This document shows positions 21,078 through 30,447 of a stretch of 64,000 bases of DNA, piece by piece (position 1 is the stretch's first letter; the number at the start of each line of letters is the position of its first letter). A program made the position numbers and the translations under genes. The stretch is from Oscillospiraceae bacterium (GTDB lineage: Bacteria; Bacillota; Clostridia; Oscillospirales; Oscillospiraceae), in NCBI GenBank assembly GCA_009777235.1, contig WRMH01000009.1:25057-89056 (forward strand), written 5' to 3'. Under the pieces are notes generated by a model. That model saw only the letters and a program-made list of their open reading frames with translations, did no database searches and was not told where the DNA came from.

Positions 21078-21125
21078 GGTTTGTTTCTCCTAATTTCTAA
21101 TTCATAATGTATAATTGTCCGGCGG

Positions 21126-22550
21126 TTATCCGAAAAAACCAAAAGAGTTCCAAAGCGGGATCGCGGCAAGCAAAGAGAGCAGACACGCCGCAAAGTATAT
21201 AAGACCGTATACGCCAAGGTGCTTGTTTGTCCAAATCCTGTCGCCCGCCATAGCTTTGCTCATCATCGCCCAAACATTTTGATAATTCATAAAGAAAGCG
21301 TTGCCCGCGAACATAAACACCGCTATCCAGACCAATGGGCTGATATTATACGCCTGCGCAATTTCCGGGAGAATGGGCGCGATGACCGCAATCGTCGGAA
21401 GAAAGATGGCCACATCCGCAAATCTGATTATAAACATGATCGTCATAATCACGAACATAAATATCCAAGGATTGCCCGCAATCGGCTCTAACGCGGGAAC
21501 TATAATGCCCGAGAGCCATACAGATATTCCCGTCGCGTTTAAGATTCCTCCCAAGCTCAATGCCATCGCTATAAATATAATCATATCCCAATTGACCCCG
21601 GTGTTAAAATCTCCGGGTTCCAAAACTCCGAATACAAAAAACAAAAACACGGCGGCAAGGCAGAGAACGGCTGAAGATATTCCGTGCAAACTTGCTGTCA
21701 CAAAAAATCCAAATACAACGACAAGGATCAATGCTGTAATGATTTCCTTCGCGCCCATCTTTCCGAGCTTTTGATTTTTGATGGCTCCGGCGGCCTCCGG
21801 GGGGATTGCTTCTTTTGGCTTTAAAATCAAAAGGCTTCCCAGCACAAGCAAAGCCGCCGCAATAAGCGTGGGTACAAACATGACCATAAACCAACTGTTG
21901 AAGTCCACAAGAGGGCCGAGTCCCGCCGTGCCTTGAATGAACGGCCCCCATACCACACCGGTCAGCCATCCCGCGCCGGGTATCAACGCCATCGAAAACG
22001 CGGTCAGCATGATCAGTGAATTGCCTTTTGATCCTTTTTTTAGCTTGCACAGCTCACAGCACTGCATGGCAATAGGAATGACGATAGCTACCCTTACCGT
22101 GGTGGCCGGGGTAAGTACGCTAAGTACAACCCCTATTATGACCCATCCGAGTACAAGGGTCGGGTACGACGGTTTGAAAACTTTGATAATACCCATTGCT
22201 ATCCTTTTTCCAAGCCCGGTTTTAGCCAGCGCGAAACCGAAGAAAAGCGCAGGGACAAGCGTCCACATGGCAGAATGTGTGAAGCCCGAAAATACGGTGG
22301 CGGAACTAAGCCCGCTTTCTGGCATAAACCCGCCGATGGCAAGGGCAAATAGCGCCAAAAACAACCCGCCTACCGCGTAAGGCAGGTCAAAAGGCTTGAA
22401 AATCCAAATCCCGAGCGTAATCAGTATACCGCCGAGCATGAAATGCGCGGAGGAATTTAAGCCGGCCGAAAAAGGCTGCGCTATCATGACTGCGGCTGCG
22501 AGCAGTAAAATAAGCCCGCTCCCTATAACAGATATTTTAATTTTATTCAT
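21126..22550 (-). CDS. SLC13/DASS-like anion permease (ion-transporter superfamily), inside the trp operon
   Basis: 474 aa, about 11-12 hydrophobic segments; LTPATTVRVAIVIPIAMQ, SLGGILNATGISVWLSG. Confidence 0.8.
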   Translation of the reverse strand: MNKIKISVIGSGLILLLAAAVMIAQPFSAGLNSSAHFMLGGILITLGIWIFKPFDLPYAVGGLFLALFALAIGGFMPESGLSSATVFSGFTHSAMWTLVPALFFGFALAKTGLGKRIAMGIIKVFKPSYPTLVLGWVIIGVVLSVLTPATTVRVAIVIPIAMQCCELCKLKKGSKGNSLIMLTAFSMALIPGAGWLTGVVWGPFIQGTAGLGPLVDFNSWFMVMFVPTLIAAALLVLGSLLILKPKEAIPPEAAGAIKNQKLGKMGAKEIITALILVVVFGFFVTASLHGISSAVLCLAAVFLFFVFGVLEPGDFNTGVNWDMIIFIAMALSLGGILNATGISVWLSGIIVPALEPIAGNPWIFMFVIMTIMFIIRFADVAIFLPTIAVIAPILPEIAQAYNISPLVWIAVFMFAGNAFFMNYQNVWAMMSKAMAGDRIWTNKHLGVYGLIYFAACLLSLLAAIPLWNSFGFFG

Positions 22551-23322
22551 GTGTTTTTATACTCCTTTTCATTTCTTTTGCAAAATCGCTAACCGGTTTT
22601 ACGCACGCTCGCCCATGCTCCGCGATAATGCGGACAATGGCGCTTCCGACAATGACGCCGTCCGCAAAACCGGCGATCTCCCCTGCCTGCTCCGGCGTGG
22701 AAACGCCAAAACCTACCGCGCACGGAATATCGCTGATTTTCCGCACCCGCTGTATCATGTTCCGTGCGCTGCCGCCCAGTTCATTTCGCGTCCCGGTGAC
22801 GCCGAGCGACGAAACGCAGTATAAAAACCCGCTCGAACGCTCAGCTATATATGTGATTCTCTCATCCGATGTAGGGGCAATCATCGAGATTAGCTCTATC
22901 CCGCATGCGGCGCACGGCGCCTGCAATTCCTCCCGTTCTTCAAACGGCAAATCGGGTACGATCAATCCGTCAACGCCGCTCTTTGCGCATCGCAGCGTAA
23001 ATTTTTCGGCGCCGTAGGCAAATATGGGGTTGTAGTATGTCATAAGTAAGATGGGAATCTGTATGTCCGCTCTGACTTGCGAAACGAGGTCAAACAGCTT
23101 ATCCGTCGTGCAGCCGGCTTTTAAGGCGCGTTCATCCGCCGCCTCAATGACCGGGCCTTCGGCGATGGGGTCGGAAAACGGGATACCTATCTCAATTAAG
23201 TCAGCTCCTGCCTCATATAGCGCGTACAACAGTTTTTTTGTCGTTTCCAAATCCGGGTCGCCGCCCGTTATAAACGGGATAAACGCTTTTTTTGACGAAA
23301 ACGCTTTAGAAATCCTATTCAT
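22543..23322 (-). CDS. trpA: tryptophan synthase alpha chain
   Basis: [32 protein letters not shown]-like motif, [11 protein letters not shown]. Confidence 0.96.
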   Translation of the reverse strand: MNRISKAFSSKKAFIPFITGGDPDLETTKKLLYALYEAGADLIEIGIPFSDPIAEGPVIEAADERALKAGCTTDKLFDLVSQVRADIQIPILLMTYYNPIFAYGAEKFTLRCAKSGVDGLIVPDLPFEEREELQAPCAACGIELISMIAPTSDERITYIAERSSGFLYCVSSLGVTGTRNELGGSARNMIQRVRKISDIPCAVGFGVSTPEQAGEIAGFADGVIVGSAIVRIIAEHGRACVKPVSDFAKEMKRSIKTHE

Positions 23323-24499
23323 GAATCTTCACCCCCCTGTATTTGGCGATGGACGCTACATCCTTATCACCGCGCCCGGACAGTGTCACCACAATAATTT
23401 TATCCTTGCCCATAGCGGGCGCGATTTTCATTGCGTATGCCACGGCGTGGGCGCTCTCGATTGCCGGAATGATTCCCTCCGTCCGGGTCAGGTATTCAAA
23501 GGCATCCACCGCCTGTGCGTCCGTGATTGCTTCGTACCGCGCCCGTCCCCGATCAAAAAGGCAGGCGTGCTCCGGGCCTATGCCGGGATAGTCGAGCCCT
23601 GCCGAAATTGAATAGACCGGCGCGATTTGCCCGAACTCATCCTGACAGAAGTACGATTTCATACCGTGAAACACTCCGACCGATCCGTTGGTTATGGTGG
23701 CGGCGGACTCTTCTGTGTCCGCGCCCTTGCCTCCGGCTTCGCATCCGATCAGCTCCACGCTTTCGTCGCCGATAAACTCATAAAAAGAACCTATGGCGTT
23801 GCTTCCGCCGCCCACACAGGCGATGACGGCATCGGGCAGCCTTTTTTCAAACTCCGCCGTCTGCTCTTTGATTTCACGCCCGATGACGGCTTGAAAATCA
23901 CGCACCATGACCGGAAAAGGATGCGGACCCATCACCGATCCGAGACAATAGTGAGTATCGTCCATGCGCCCCGCCCATTCACGCATCGTGGCGTTTACCG
24001 CATCCTTTAGCGTCGCCGTGCCGGAGACGACGCGGTTTACCGTTGCTCCCAAGAGCTTCATGCGATACACATTCAACGCTTGCCGCTCCATATCCTCCGC
24101 CCCCATGAATATCTCACATTCCAAGCCGAGCAGAGCGGCGGCGGTCGCCGCGGCAACACCGTGCTGTCCCGCGCCGGTTTCGGCGATCAGCCGGGTTTTT
24201 CCCATTTTTACCGCCAAAAGAGCCTGCCCCAATACGTTATTGATTTTATGAGAGCCCGTATGGTTCAAATCCTCGCGCTTGAGATAAATCTTCGCCCCGC
24301 CCAAATCGGCGGTCATTCGCTCTGCGCAGTACAGCAGCGACGGTCTTCCGGCGTATTGCCGCAAGAGCGTACTATATTCGCTCACAAAGCCCTCGTCGCT
24401 TCGCCATCGTTCATACGCCCGTGCCAGCTCCAAAACCGCACTCATCAATGTTTCGGGGATATACTGCCCCCCGTAAGCGCCAAACCTTCCGTTTTCCAT
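23315..24499 (-). CDS. trpB: tryptophan synthase beta chain
   Basis: [48 protein letters not shown]. Confidence 0.97.
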   Translation of the reverse strand: MENGRFGAYGGQYIPETLMSAVLELARAYERWRSDEGFVSEYSTLLRQYAGRPSLLYCAERMTADLGGAKIYLKREDLNHTGSHKINNVLGQALLAVKMGKTRLIAETGAGQHGVAAATAAALLGLECEIFMGAEDMERQALNVYRMKLLGATVNRVVSGTATLKDAVNATMREWAGRMDDTHYCLGSVMGPHPFPVMVRDFQAVIGREIKEQTAEFEKRLPDAVIACVGGGSNAIGSFYEFIGDESVELIGCEAGGKGADTEESAATITNGSVGVFHGMKSYFCQDEFGQIAPVYSISAGLDYPGIGPEHACLFDRGRARYEAITDAQAVDAFEYLTRTEGIIPAIESAHAVAYAMKIAPAMGKDKIIVVTLSGRGDKDVASIAKYRGVKIHE

Positions 24500-24517
24500 G
24501 TTTTCATCTCCTTGCAT

Positions 24518-24890
24518 AAAAAATCCCTGACAAAGTCAACGGCCTTGTCAGGGACGAATATCGCAATATCCGCGGTGCCACCCTGTTTCACGGTTATAAT
24601 CGGTGTCGGCCTGCCCTGTGGATTGAGCCAATCTGCCCGAAAAACCCGTGCGCTCTGCGAGGTACAAACATACCCCCGGCAACTGACGTATGCCCACACG
24701 TCACTGAATACTCGGCAGTCTCTTCCTGTGCCTTTCTTCCGTGCCCTCAACGGCCCATTTGCGCTCTCCGAACGGACAAGCCCGCCCTTCGTGCTGCAAA
24801 CCGCTTCTCCTGCCCGGCTCTCATCTGCCCGGGCTCTCTGTATGGCGCGTATTTGCCTTTACTTCCGTCTCAACGGTTTTGCTAAGTATA
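24518..24890 (-). promoter_or_regulatory. T-box riboswitch leader with terminator, controlling the trp operon
   Basis: T-box core AGGGTGGCACCGCGG (complement of about 24570-24583), terminator CCCTGACAAGGCCGTTGACTTTGTCAGGGATTTTTT (complement of 24518-24553), AGAGAGCC-type Stem I motif. Confidence 0.92.
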
Positions 24891-24913
24891 TAGCTGTCTC
24901 TCATCGTTGTCAA
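24885..24913 (-). promoter_or_regulatory. sigma-A-type promoter of the T-box/trp operon
   Basis: TTGACA - 17 nt - TATACT on the minus strand. Confidence 0.8.
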
Positions 24914-24955
24914 GCATTTATTTTTATTTGAGTTTCCGCGGGGGATCAAACTATC

Positions 24956-25123
24956 TTACGATAAATTATCTTTAGGCAACTCATTTTTTTCTTCGCACTT
25001 AGGACATGAGTTTTCTTTTCTTGTGATACAACGAAAAATCTTATAGATAAAATAACATATAAGAGCAACAATCCCTACGTTTATAATGAGTGCGGCCGTC
25101 TGAATGAAAGTTTGATAATCCAT
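24956..25123 (-). CDS. small single-pass membrane protein, 55 aa, with CPKCEEK motif (absent from supplied ORF track)
   Basis: MDYQTFIQTAALIINVGIVALICYFIYKIFRCITRKENSCPKCEEKNELPKDNLS*, preceded by GAGGAG SD. Confidence 0.65.
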   Translation of the reverse strand: MDYQTFIQTAALIINVGIVALICYFIYKIFRCITRKENSCPKCEEKNELPKDNLS

Positions 25124-25379
25124 ACTGTCACGCTCCTCACCAGCCCACGCTTCCCGATAAATCTACCGGGAACACGGAAAGTTTATTTTCTAATAGCCTT
25201 AAGTAAATATAGCACGCACGCTCTCATTTTGTCAATGTTATTACCCGAAAAAGTTTACTGAATTTCCGCCAAAACAACTGATTGCATGGGATAGTGGGAT
25301 ATGCTATAATTGGAAGAGGCGTATTGTTACGTCACAACGGGAACACGTTAATACCTGTATTACCGGACGGAGAGCTAAA

Positions 25380-25694
25380 ATGTTATCAATAGAGGAACTC
25401 AAGTCATATATTATACCTGTGGTTGAAAAGCATCCTGTTGAGAGAGTTATACTCTTTGGTTCTTATGCGCGAGGGGACGCTTCCGAGACAAGTGATGTTG
25501 ATTTGGTCGTTGAAAGCGGCGGTAAAATGCGAAACAGTAAAATATTTACTTTAGGCGGCGATTTACTGGCTGCTTTACCGGTTAGGGTTGATGTGTATGA
25601 CATTCTTGAAATTAAAGAATCTTCGCCTTTATACAATAGCATAGTAGAGGATGGGATAACAATATATGAAACAGCAACTCAAAGAGCAGTTTAG
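25380..25694 (+). CDS. MntA-like nucleotidyltransferase antitoxin
   Basis: LFGSYARGDASETSDVDLVVE minimal-nucleotidyltransferase motif; overlaps the downstream HEPN gene. Confidence 0.88.
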   Translation: MLSIEELKSYIIPVVEKHPVERVILFGSYARGDASETSDVDLVVESGGKMRNSKIFTLGGDLLAALPVRVDVYDILEIKESSPLYNSIVEDGITIYETATQRAV

Positions 25695-26019
25695 CAAAAT
25701 GTTGAAATTTTCCAACAATGCCGCCGAAATAGCTGCGGATATTTCGTTAGATAAGTTAGCGTCTGATATTCCATACCAGTACAGCTTATTATACCCTTTA
25801 GGGCAAATAGGTGAATTAGCGGCTCACATGACCCGCAATAAGGACATCGAAGAGGTTTATCCGAATATAGAATGGTCTAAATGGCGTGGATTTAGAAATA
25901 GAATTTTTCACGATTATGATATGATAGATTTTTCGATTGTCTTGGAAATGATTTCCGAAGCACTTCCGTTATTACGGGCAGAGTTGAATACTATTATCGT
26001 GGATTGCCAAATCGAGTAA
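25666..26019 (+). CDS. HepT-like HEPN toxin
   Basis: RX4HXY motif RNRIFHDY; paired with MNT gene. Confidence 0.88.
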   Translation: MKQQLKEQFSKMLKFSNNAAEIAADISLDKLASDIPYQYSLLYPLGQIGELAAHMTRNKDIEEVYPNIEWSKWRGFRNRIFHDYDMIDFSIVLEMISEALPLLRAELNTIIVDCQIE

Positions 26020-26085
26020 GCACGGTATCGCCATTAAAGCATATCGCCTGTTTATTCTGCTTTCTATATACTCCATTGATTTATT

Positions 26086-26233
26086 AAAATCATAAGACCC
26101 TCGCTTCTATAAGCGGTGGGCTACATTATAGCAAAAATCAGTGGTGAGTACAAGCTCCGATTGATTTTGATAAAACATCACGCGCATCTGCGCGGGTGGC
26201 TTCGCCGAATTCATTTCGGCGAAGGCGATATAT
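26086..26233. repeat. repeat pair C, locus 1 (includes repeat B copy B2)
   Basis: AAAATCATAAGACCCTCGCTTCT (26086-26108) and CATTTCGGCGAAGGCGATATATT (26211-26233); both 23-mers recur exactly at 56934 and 56985. Confidence 0.85.
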
Positions 26234-26250
26234 TTGACTATGATGTGTTA

Positions 26251-26289
26251 AAAGACCGTCGCCCATAGTTGTGAAATGCCGACGGTCTT
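26251..26289. terminator. hairpin terminator-like element
   Basis: AAGACCGTCG...CGACGGTCTTTG. Confidence 0.6.
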
Positions 26290-26511
26290 TGTCATATCAT
26301 TGATAAAAATTTAGCGCAGGCATTTGCTCTAAGTAATCAAACCGGATGGCTGCGCAGCCCGCTATGCTGACTAACGCTATAACTCACAAAAAAACGCCGC
26401 CCCCTCCCACTATTATTTACAAATCCTATTGCAAAATCTTCAAAAATACATTAAACTGTCCGTGCGGGAATATGAAGAGGCTGCCCAAATAATCGGGCAA
26501 AGGAGAACACT

Positions 26512-29500
26512 ATGAGCACAAAAAAAATAATCTGCGCCTTACTTTGTGCTGTTTTCTTATCATCGCTGTTTTCAGGCTGCCAAACCTCAGTCCCGGAACC
26601 GCCGCCGGAGGCTCTGCTTTCTTCATACCGCGACATACCCGGCATAACGCAAACAGAAATTGACGCCATCGAAGCATATCAAAAAGATAACGCTTCCTTT
26701 ACGCTGATAGCGCCAAACAGCACCGAGCTATACACAGACAATACAGGAGAGCTTCGCGGCTACACGGTTTTGCTCTGCCAGTATCTGTCGTCGCTTTTTG
26801 AAATACCCTTTACGCCGCAGATGGAAGCGCTCGGCATTATCACGCAGTCTCTCGACGACGGCGACGCCATCTTTGCTCTATCGGTCATCAGCGACGATCG
26901 CGCAGAGCGTTATTTTATGACAGACACCGTTGCGCAGCGTTCGGTCAAAACCATGCGCCTTTCGGAAAACCCCGCCCCCTCTGACATAGCCCAGTCAAGG
27001 CCACCGCGCTACGTTCTGCTCACGGGCGCGATGATGATAGATTTATTTCCCGAAATATTAGAGCCCGGTTCATACGAAATGCTTATTGCCGAAGACTATG
27101 AGATGGCCTACAGGATGCTGCAAAGCGGCGAGGCGGACGCCTTTGCCGGAAACAGCGCGATGGAGATCGCCTTTGACGTTTACGGCGGCGTAGTCACCGA
27201 CGACTTCTTCCCCCTCACCTTTCTGCCCGTATCCATCGCGACGGGAAACCAAAATTTTGCGCCAATTATCTCCGCGATTGACAAAGCCCTGCAAGGCGGT
27301 TTGCATAGCCATCTGACCGAACTTTACGCACGGGGCTACTCCGACTACCGCAAGTACAGATTTAATGAATTTTTGACCGACGAGGAAAGGTCGTATTTGA
27401 GGGATAACCCCACAATACCTTTCGCTTCCCAATATATGTCCTATCCCGTGAGCTTCTACAATACGGTAGAAGAACGCTGGGATGGTGGGGTTTTTGATGT
27501 ACTTAGCGAAATGCAGCAGCTCTTCGGCGTCGTTTTTGAGCTTGTAAACGACACCGGCGCGGAGCTTTTAGAGCTAATGAATCTTTTAGAGGACGGAACG
27601 GCGTATTTCATGCCAAACCTAATCTCAAGCCCCGAACGCGCACCACGTTTTCTATGGCCGGACACTTTGTACATAAAGGACAGGTTCGCCCTATTATCCA
27701 AGCAGAGCTACCCAAATATCTCGACAAACGACATTCCCTTTGAGAAAATCGGGTTTGCCAGAGGCAGCGCCTTTGCCGATATGTTCAGAAGCTGGTTTCC
27801 CAACGCCATATCCGCAACGGAATACCCCAACACCGACGAGGCTTTCGCGGCCTTGGACCGGGGCGAGGTCAACCTTGTTATGTCGAGCCAGTCAAGGCTT
27901 GCCTCCTTGACCAACTATTATGAATATTCCGATTATAAGGCAAATTACCTCTTTGACGCAGCCTTTGAATCCACCTTTGGGGTAAACAAAGACCAGCAAG
28001 TTCTCGTTTCCATCATTGACAAGGCGCTTAAATTTATTGATACCGACAGAATTTTTGAGCAATGGAACACCAGAACCTTTGACTATCAGGCGAGAGCTTT
28101 AAGAGACAGAGAGGCTTTGATCTTTGCCCTATACACCACGGGAATGATCGCGCTCGCGCTGATAGTCTGCATCCTTTTGATCATGTTTTTAAAGAGCAGA
28201 AGAAACGCTAAAGTGATTACGGCGCAGGCTCTCACATTAGAATCCGCAAACGCGAGAATTGAAGCTATCGTCAAAAATATTCCCGGCATGGTTTTTCGGC
28301 ACATCTATGATCCTCCGAATTTTAGCTGCCTGTTTGTCAGCGACGGCTGCCGCGATCTCACAGGGTATGAACCGGAAGATATGCTAAAAGGAAAGATCAA
28401 GTTTTATGACTTTATTCATCCTGACGATATGCCAACCGTCATAAGTTTAAGTTCCGAAACACTTGAAAATGGTCTGCCCTATGAAAATACATTTAGAATC
28501 ACGACCCGCGGCGGCACGGAAAAATGGGTTTGGGAGCGCAGCCGCGTAGTAGAGAAAAACCAAGACGGCACGCCGCATATCATAGAGGGCTATCAGACGG
28601 ATGTGACCGAACGGGTAAAACTCGAAACCGCGGAGCTTGCGAGTCGCGCAAAATCAGACTTTTTGGCGACGATGAGCCACGAAATCAGAACGCCGATGAA
28701 CTCTATAATGGGCTTTGCGGAGCTTGCCGCCGACTGCGAGGCGATGCCGCAGATCAAAGATTATTTACGCAAAATCAGCGACGGCACAAAATGGCTTCTA
28801 AACATCATAAATGATATACTTGATATTTCCAAGATAGAAGCCGGGAAAATGGAATTTGAGAAGATATCTTTCAGCCTGAGCGAGGTTTTCTCGCGCTGTC
28901 AGTCTGTCATTTTACCGCCCATCAAAGAAAAAGGGCTTGACCTGCGCGTCTATGCCGAGGCGATAACCAACAAGCAGCTCATCGGAGACCCCTTGCGGCT
29001 ATACCAGATACTGATGAACCTTTTGTCAAACGCCGTGAAGTTTACAAGTGCCGGAACGGTCAAACTTTCCGCGCTTATTAAAAAAGAGAGCGCAGGCAAA
29101 GCCGCGATACATTTTGAAGTGTCCGACACGGGTATCGGCATGAGCGCGGAGCAGATAGAGAAGATTTTTGACAAGTTTGTCCAAGCCGATTCAAGCACAA
29201 CGCGCAACTACGGCGGCACGGGGCTCGGGCTTGCGATAGTACGCAATATGGTAGACCTCATGGGCGGAACGCTGACGGTAGAGTCCTCGCCCGGCGCCGG
29301 CAGTAAGTTTTGCTTTGAGATTACATTTGATACAGTGGATTCGTATTCGAAATCATCTAACCGCAAAGATTTTGCCCCGTTCGAAAAACCATGCTTTGAC
29401 GCTAAGATTTTGATTTGCGACGACAACCCCATGAACCAAGAAGTAGTCTGCGAGCATCTTTCCCGCGTGGGGGTACGGACAGTCGTAGCAAATAACGGCA

Positions 29501-30342
29501 AGGCGGGCGTTGAAACGGTTCTTAAATGTATCGAAAAGGGCGAAGCTCCGTTTGATTTGATTTTGATGGATATATTCATGCCCATAATGGACGGTATCGA
29601 AGCGGCGACGAAAATATCCGAGCTCAATACCGGCACTCCCATAGTCGCGATGACCGCAAATATAATGACCAGCGAGCTTGAAAAATACAAAAAGCATAAT
29701 ATGCCCGACTGCTTGGGCAAGCCTTTCACGGCGCAGGAGCTATGGCGCGTTTTATTAAAATACCTCACACCCATAGGCTCTTCTGTCGTAGCCGAGGACG
29801 ACGATGTGAATGAGGAGATTTTAAACAACCTGCGTGTCAATTTTGTAAAAAGCAACCAAACAGTCCATACCGACATAAAAAACGCGGTCGCCTCCGGAGA
29901 TATAACGCTCGCGCACCGCTTGGCGCACACACTAAAAGGAAGTGCCGGAATAATCGGCAAGGACGATCTGAAAAATGCCGCCGCCGAGGTCGAGGCGCTT
30001 TTGAAAAACGAGATCGATTCGATTTTAAGCAGCAAAATAAATCTGCTCGAAACAGAGCTGTCTGCGGTGCTCGGCGAGCTGGAATCGCTCCCGGACGGCT
30101 CGGCAGCAGATATCATGCCGCAAGCGCCAGAGCCTATGAGCGTAGAGCAGAGCTTGGCGCTGCTCTTACAATTAGAGCCCATGCTCGAGCAGTCAAATCC
30201 GCAGTGCGTAGAGCTGCTGGAAGAGCTTTTAAAGATTCCCGGATCGGAAAAGCTCGCGGAGCAAATAGAATCCTACGAGTTTGAATCCGCGCTGGAGATT
30301 CTTTTTGTGATAAAAAAGAAATTAAAGGAAGACAATTTATGA
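26512..30342 (+). CDS. hybrid sensor kinase HK1: lipobox-like N-terminus, two SBP_bac_3-like domains, TM, PAS, HisKA, HATPase, REC, Hpt, C-terminal helical tail
   Basis: LFSGCQTS lipobox; FLATMSHEIRTPMNSIMGF; GGTGLGLAIV; LILMDIFMPIMDG; HTLKGSAG. Confidence 0.93.
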   Translation: MSTKKIICALLCAVFLSSLFSGCQTSVPEPPPEALLSSYRDIPGITQTEIDAIEAYQKDNASFTLIAPNSTELYTDNTGELRGYTVLLCQYLSSLFEIPFTPQMEALGIITQSLDDGDAIFALSVISDDRAERYFMTDTVAQRSVKTMRLSENPAPSDIAQSRPPRYVLLTGAMMIDLFPEILEPGSYEMLIAEDYEMAYRMLQSGEADAFAGNSAMEIAFDVYGGVVTDDFFPLTFLPVSIATGNQNFAPIISAIDKALQGGLHSHLTELYARGYSDYRKYRFNEFLTDEERSYLRDNPTIPFASQYMSYPVSFYNTVEERWDGGVFDVLSEMQQLFGVVFELVNDTGAELLELMNLLEDGTAYFMPNLISSPERAPRFLWPDTLYIKDRFALLSKQSYPNISTNDIPFEKIGFARGSAFADMFRSWFPNAISATEYPNTDEAFAALDRGEVNLVMSSQSRLASLTNYYEYSDYKANYLFDAAFESTFGVNKDQQVLVSIIDKALKFIDTDRIFEQWNTRTFDYQARALRDREALIFALYTTGMIALALIVCILLIMFLKSRRNAKVITAQALTLESANARIEAIVKNIPGMVFRHIYDPPNFSCLFVSDGCRDLTGYEPEDMLKGKIKFYDFIHPDDMPTVISLSSETLENGLPYENTFRITTRGGTEKWVWERSRVVEKNQDGTPHIIEGYQTDVTERVKLETAELASRAKSDFLATMSHEIRTPMNSIMGFAELAADCEAMPQIKDYLRKISDGTKWLLNIINDILDISKIEAGKMEFEKISFSLSEVFSRCQSVILPPIKEKGLDLRVYAEAITNKQLIGDPLRLYQILMNLLSNAVKFTSAGTVKLSALIKKESAGKAAIHFEVSDTGIGMSAEQIEKIFDKFVQADSSTTRNYGGTGLGLAIVRNMVDLMGGTLTVESSPGAGSKFCFEITFDTVDSYSKSSNRKDFAPFEKPCFDAKILICDDNPMNQEVVCEHLSRVGVRTVVANNGKAGVETVLKCIEKGEAPFDLILMDIFMPIMDGIEAATKISELNTGTPIVAMTANIMTSELEKYKKHNMPDCLGKPFTAQELWRVLLKYLTPIGSSVVAEDDDVNEEILNNLRVNFVKSNQTVHTDIKNAVASGDITLAHRLAHTLKGSAGIIGKDDLKNAAAEVEALLKNEIDSILSSKINLLETELSAVLGELESLPDGSAADIMPQAPEPMSVEQSLALLLQLEPMLEQSNPQCVELLEELLKIPGSEKLAEQIESYEFESALEILFVIKKKLKEDNL

Positions 30343-30447
30343 AGTGTCTCCTACGGAGCCACATTAAATTTCAAACAGCGTTGGTCTTTCTCACTGCAAA
30401 GGCCATATACATAAGCCTTCACGAACCGGAAAGGATTGTATAAATTT

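Noticed and set aside
26290-26500. Possible ncRNA upstream of HK1
   Set aside because: No recognisable conserved motif or convincing structure beyond the terminator-like hairpin at 26251.
29208-30182. 324-aa minus-strand ORF within HK1
   Set aside because: Antisense to clear HATPase/REC/Hpt coding sequence; Ser-rich composition typical of shadow ORFs.
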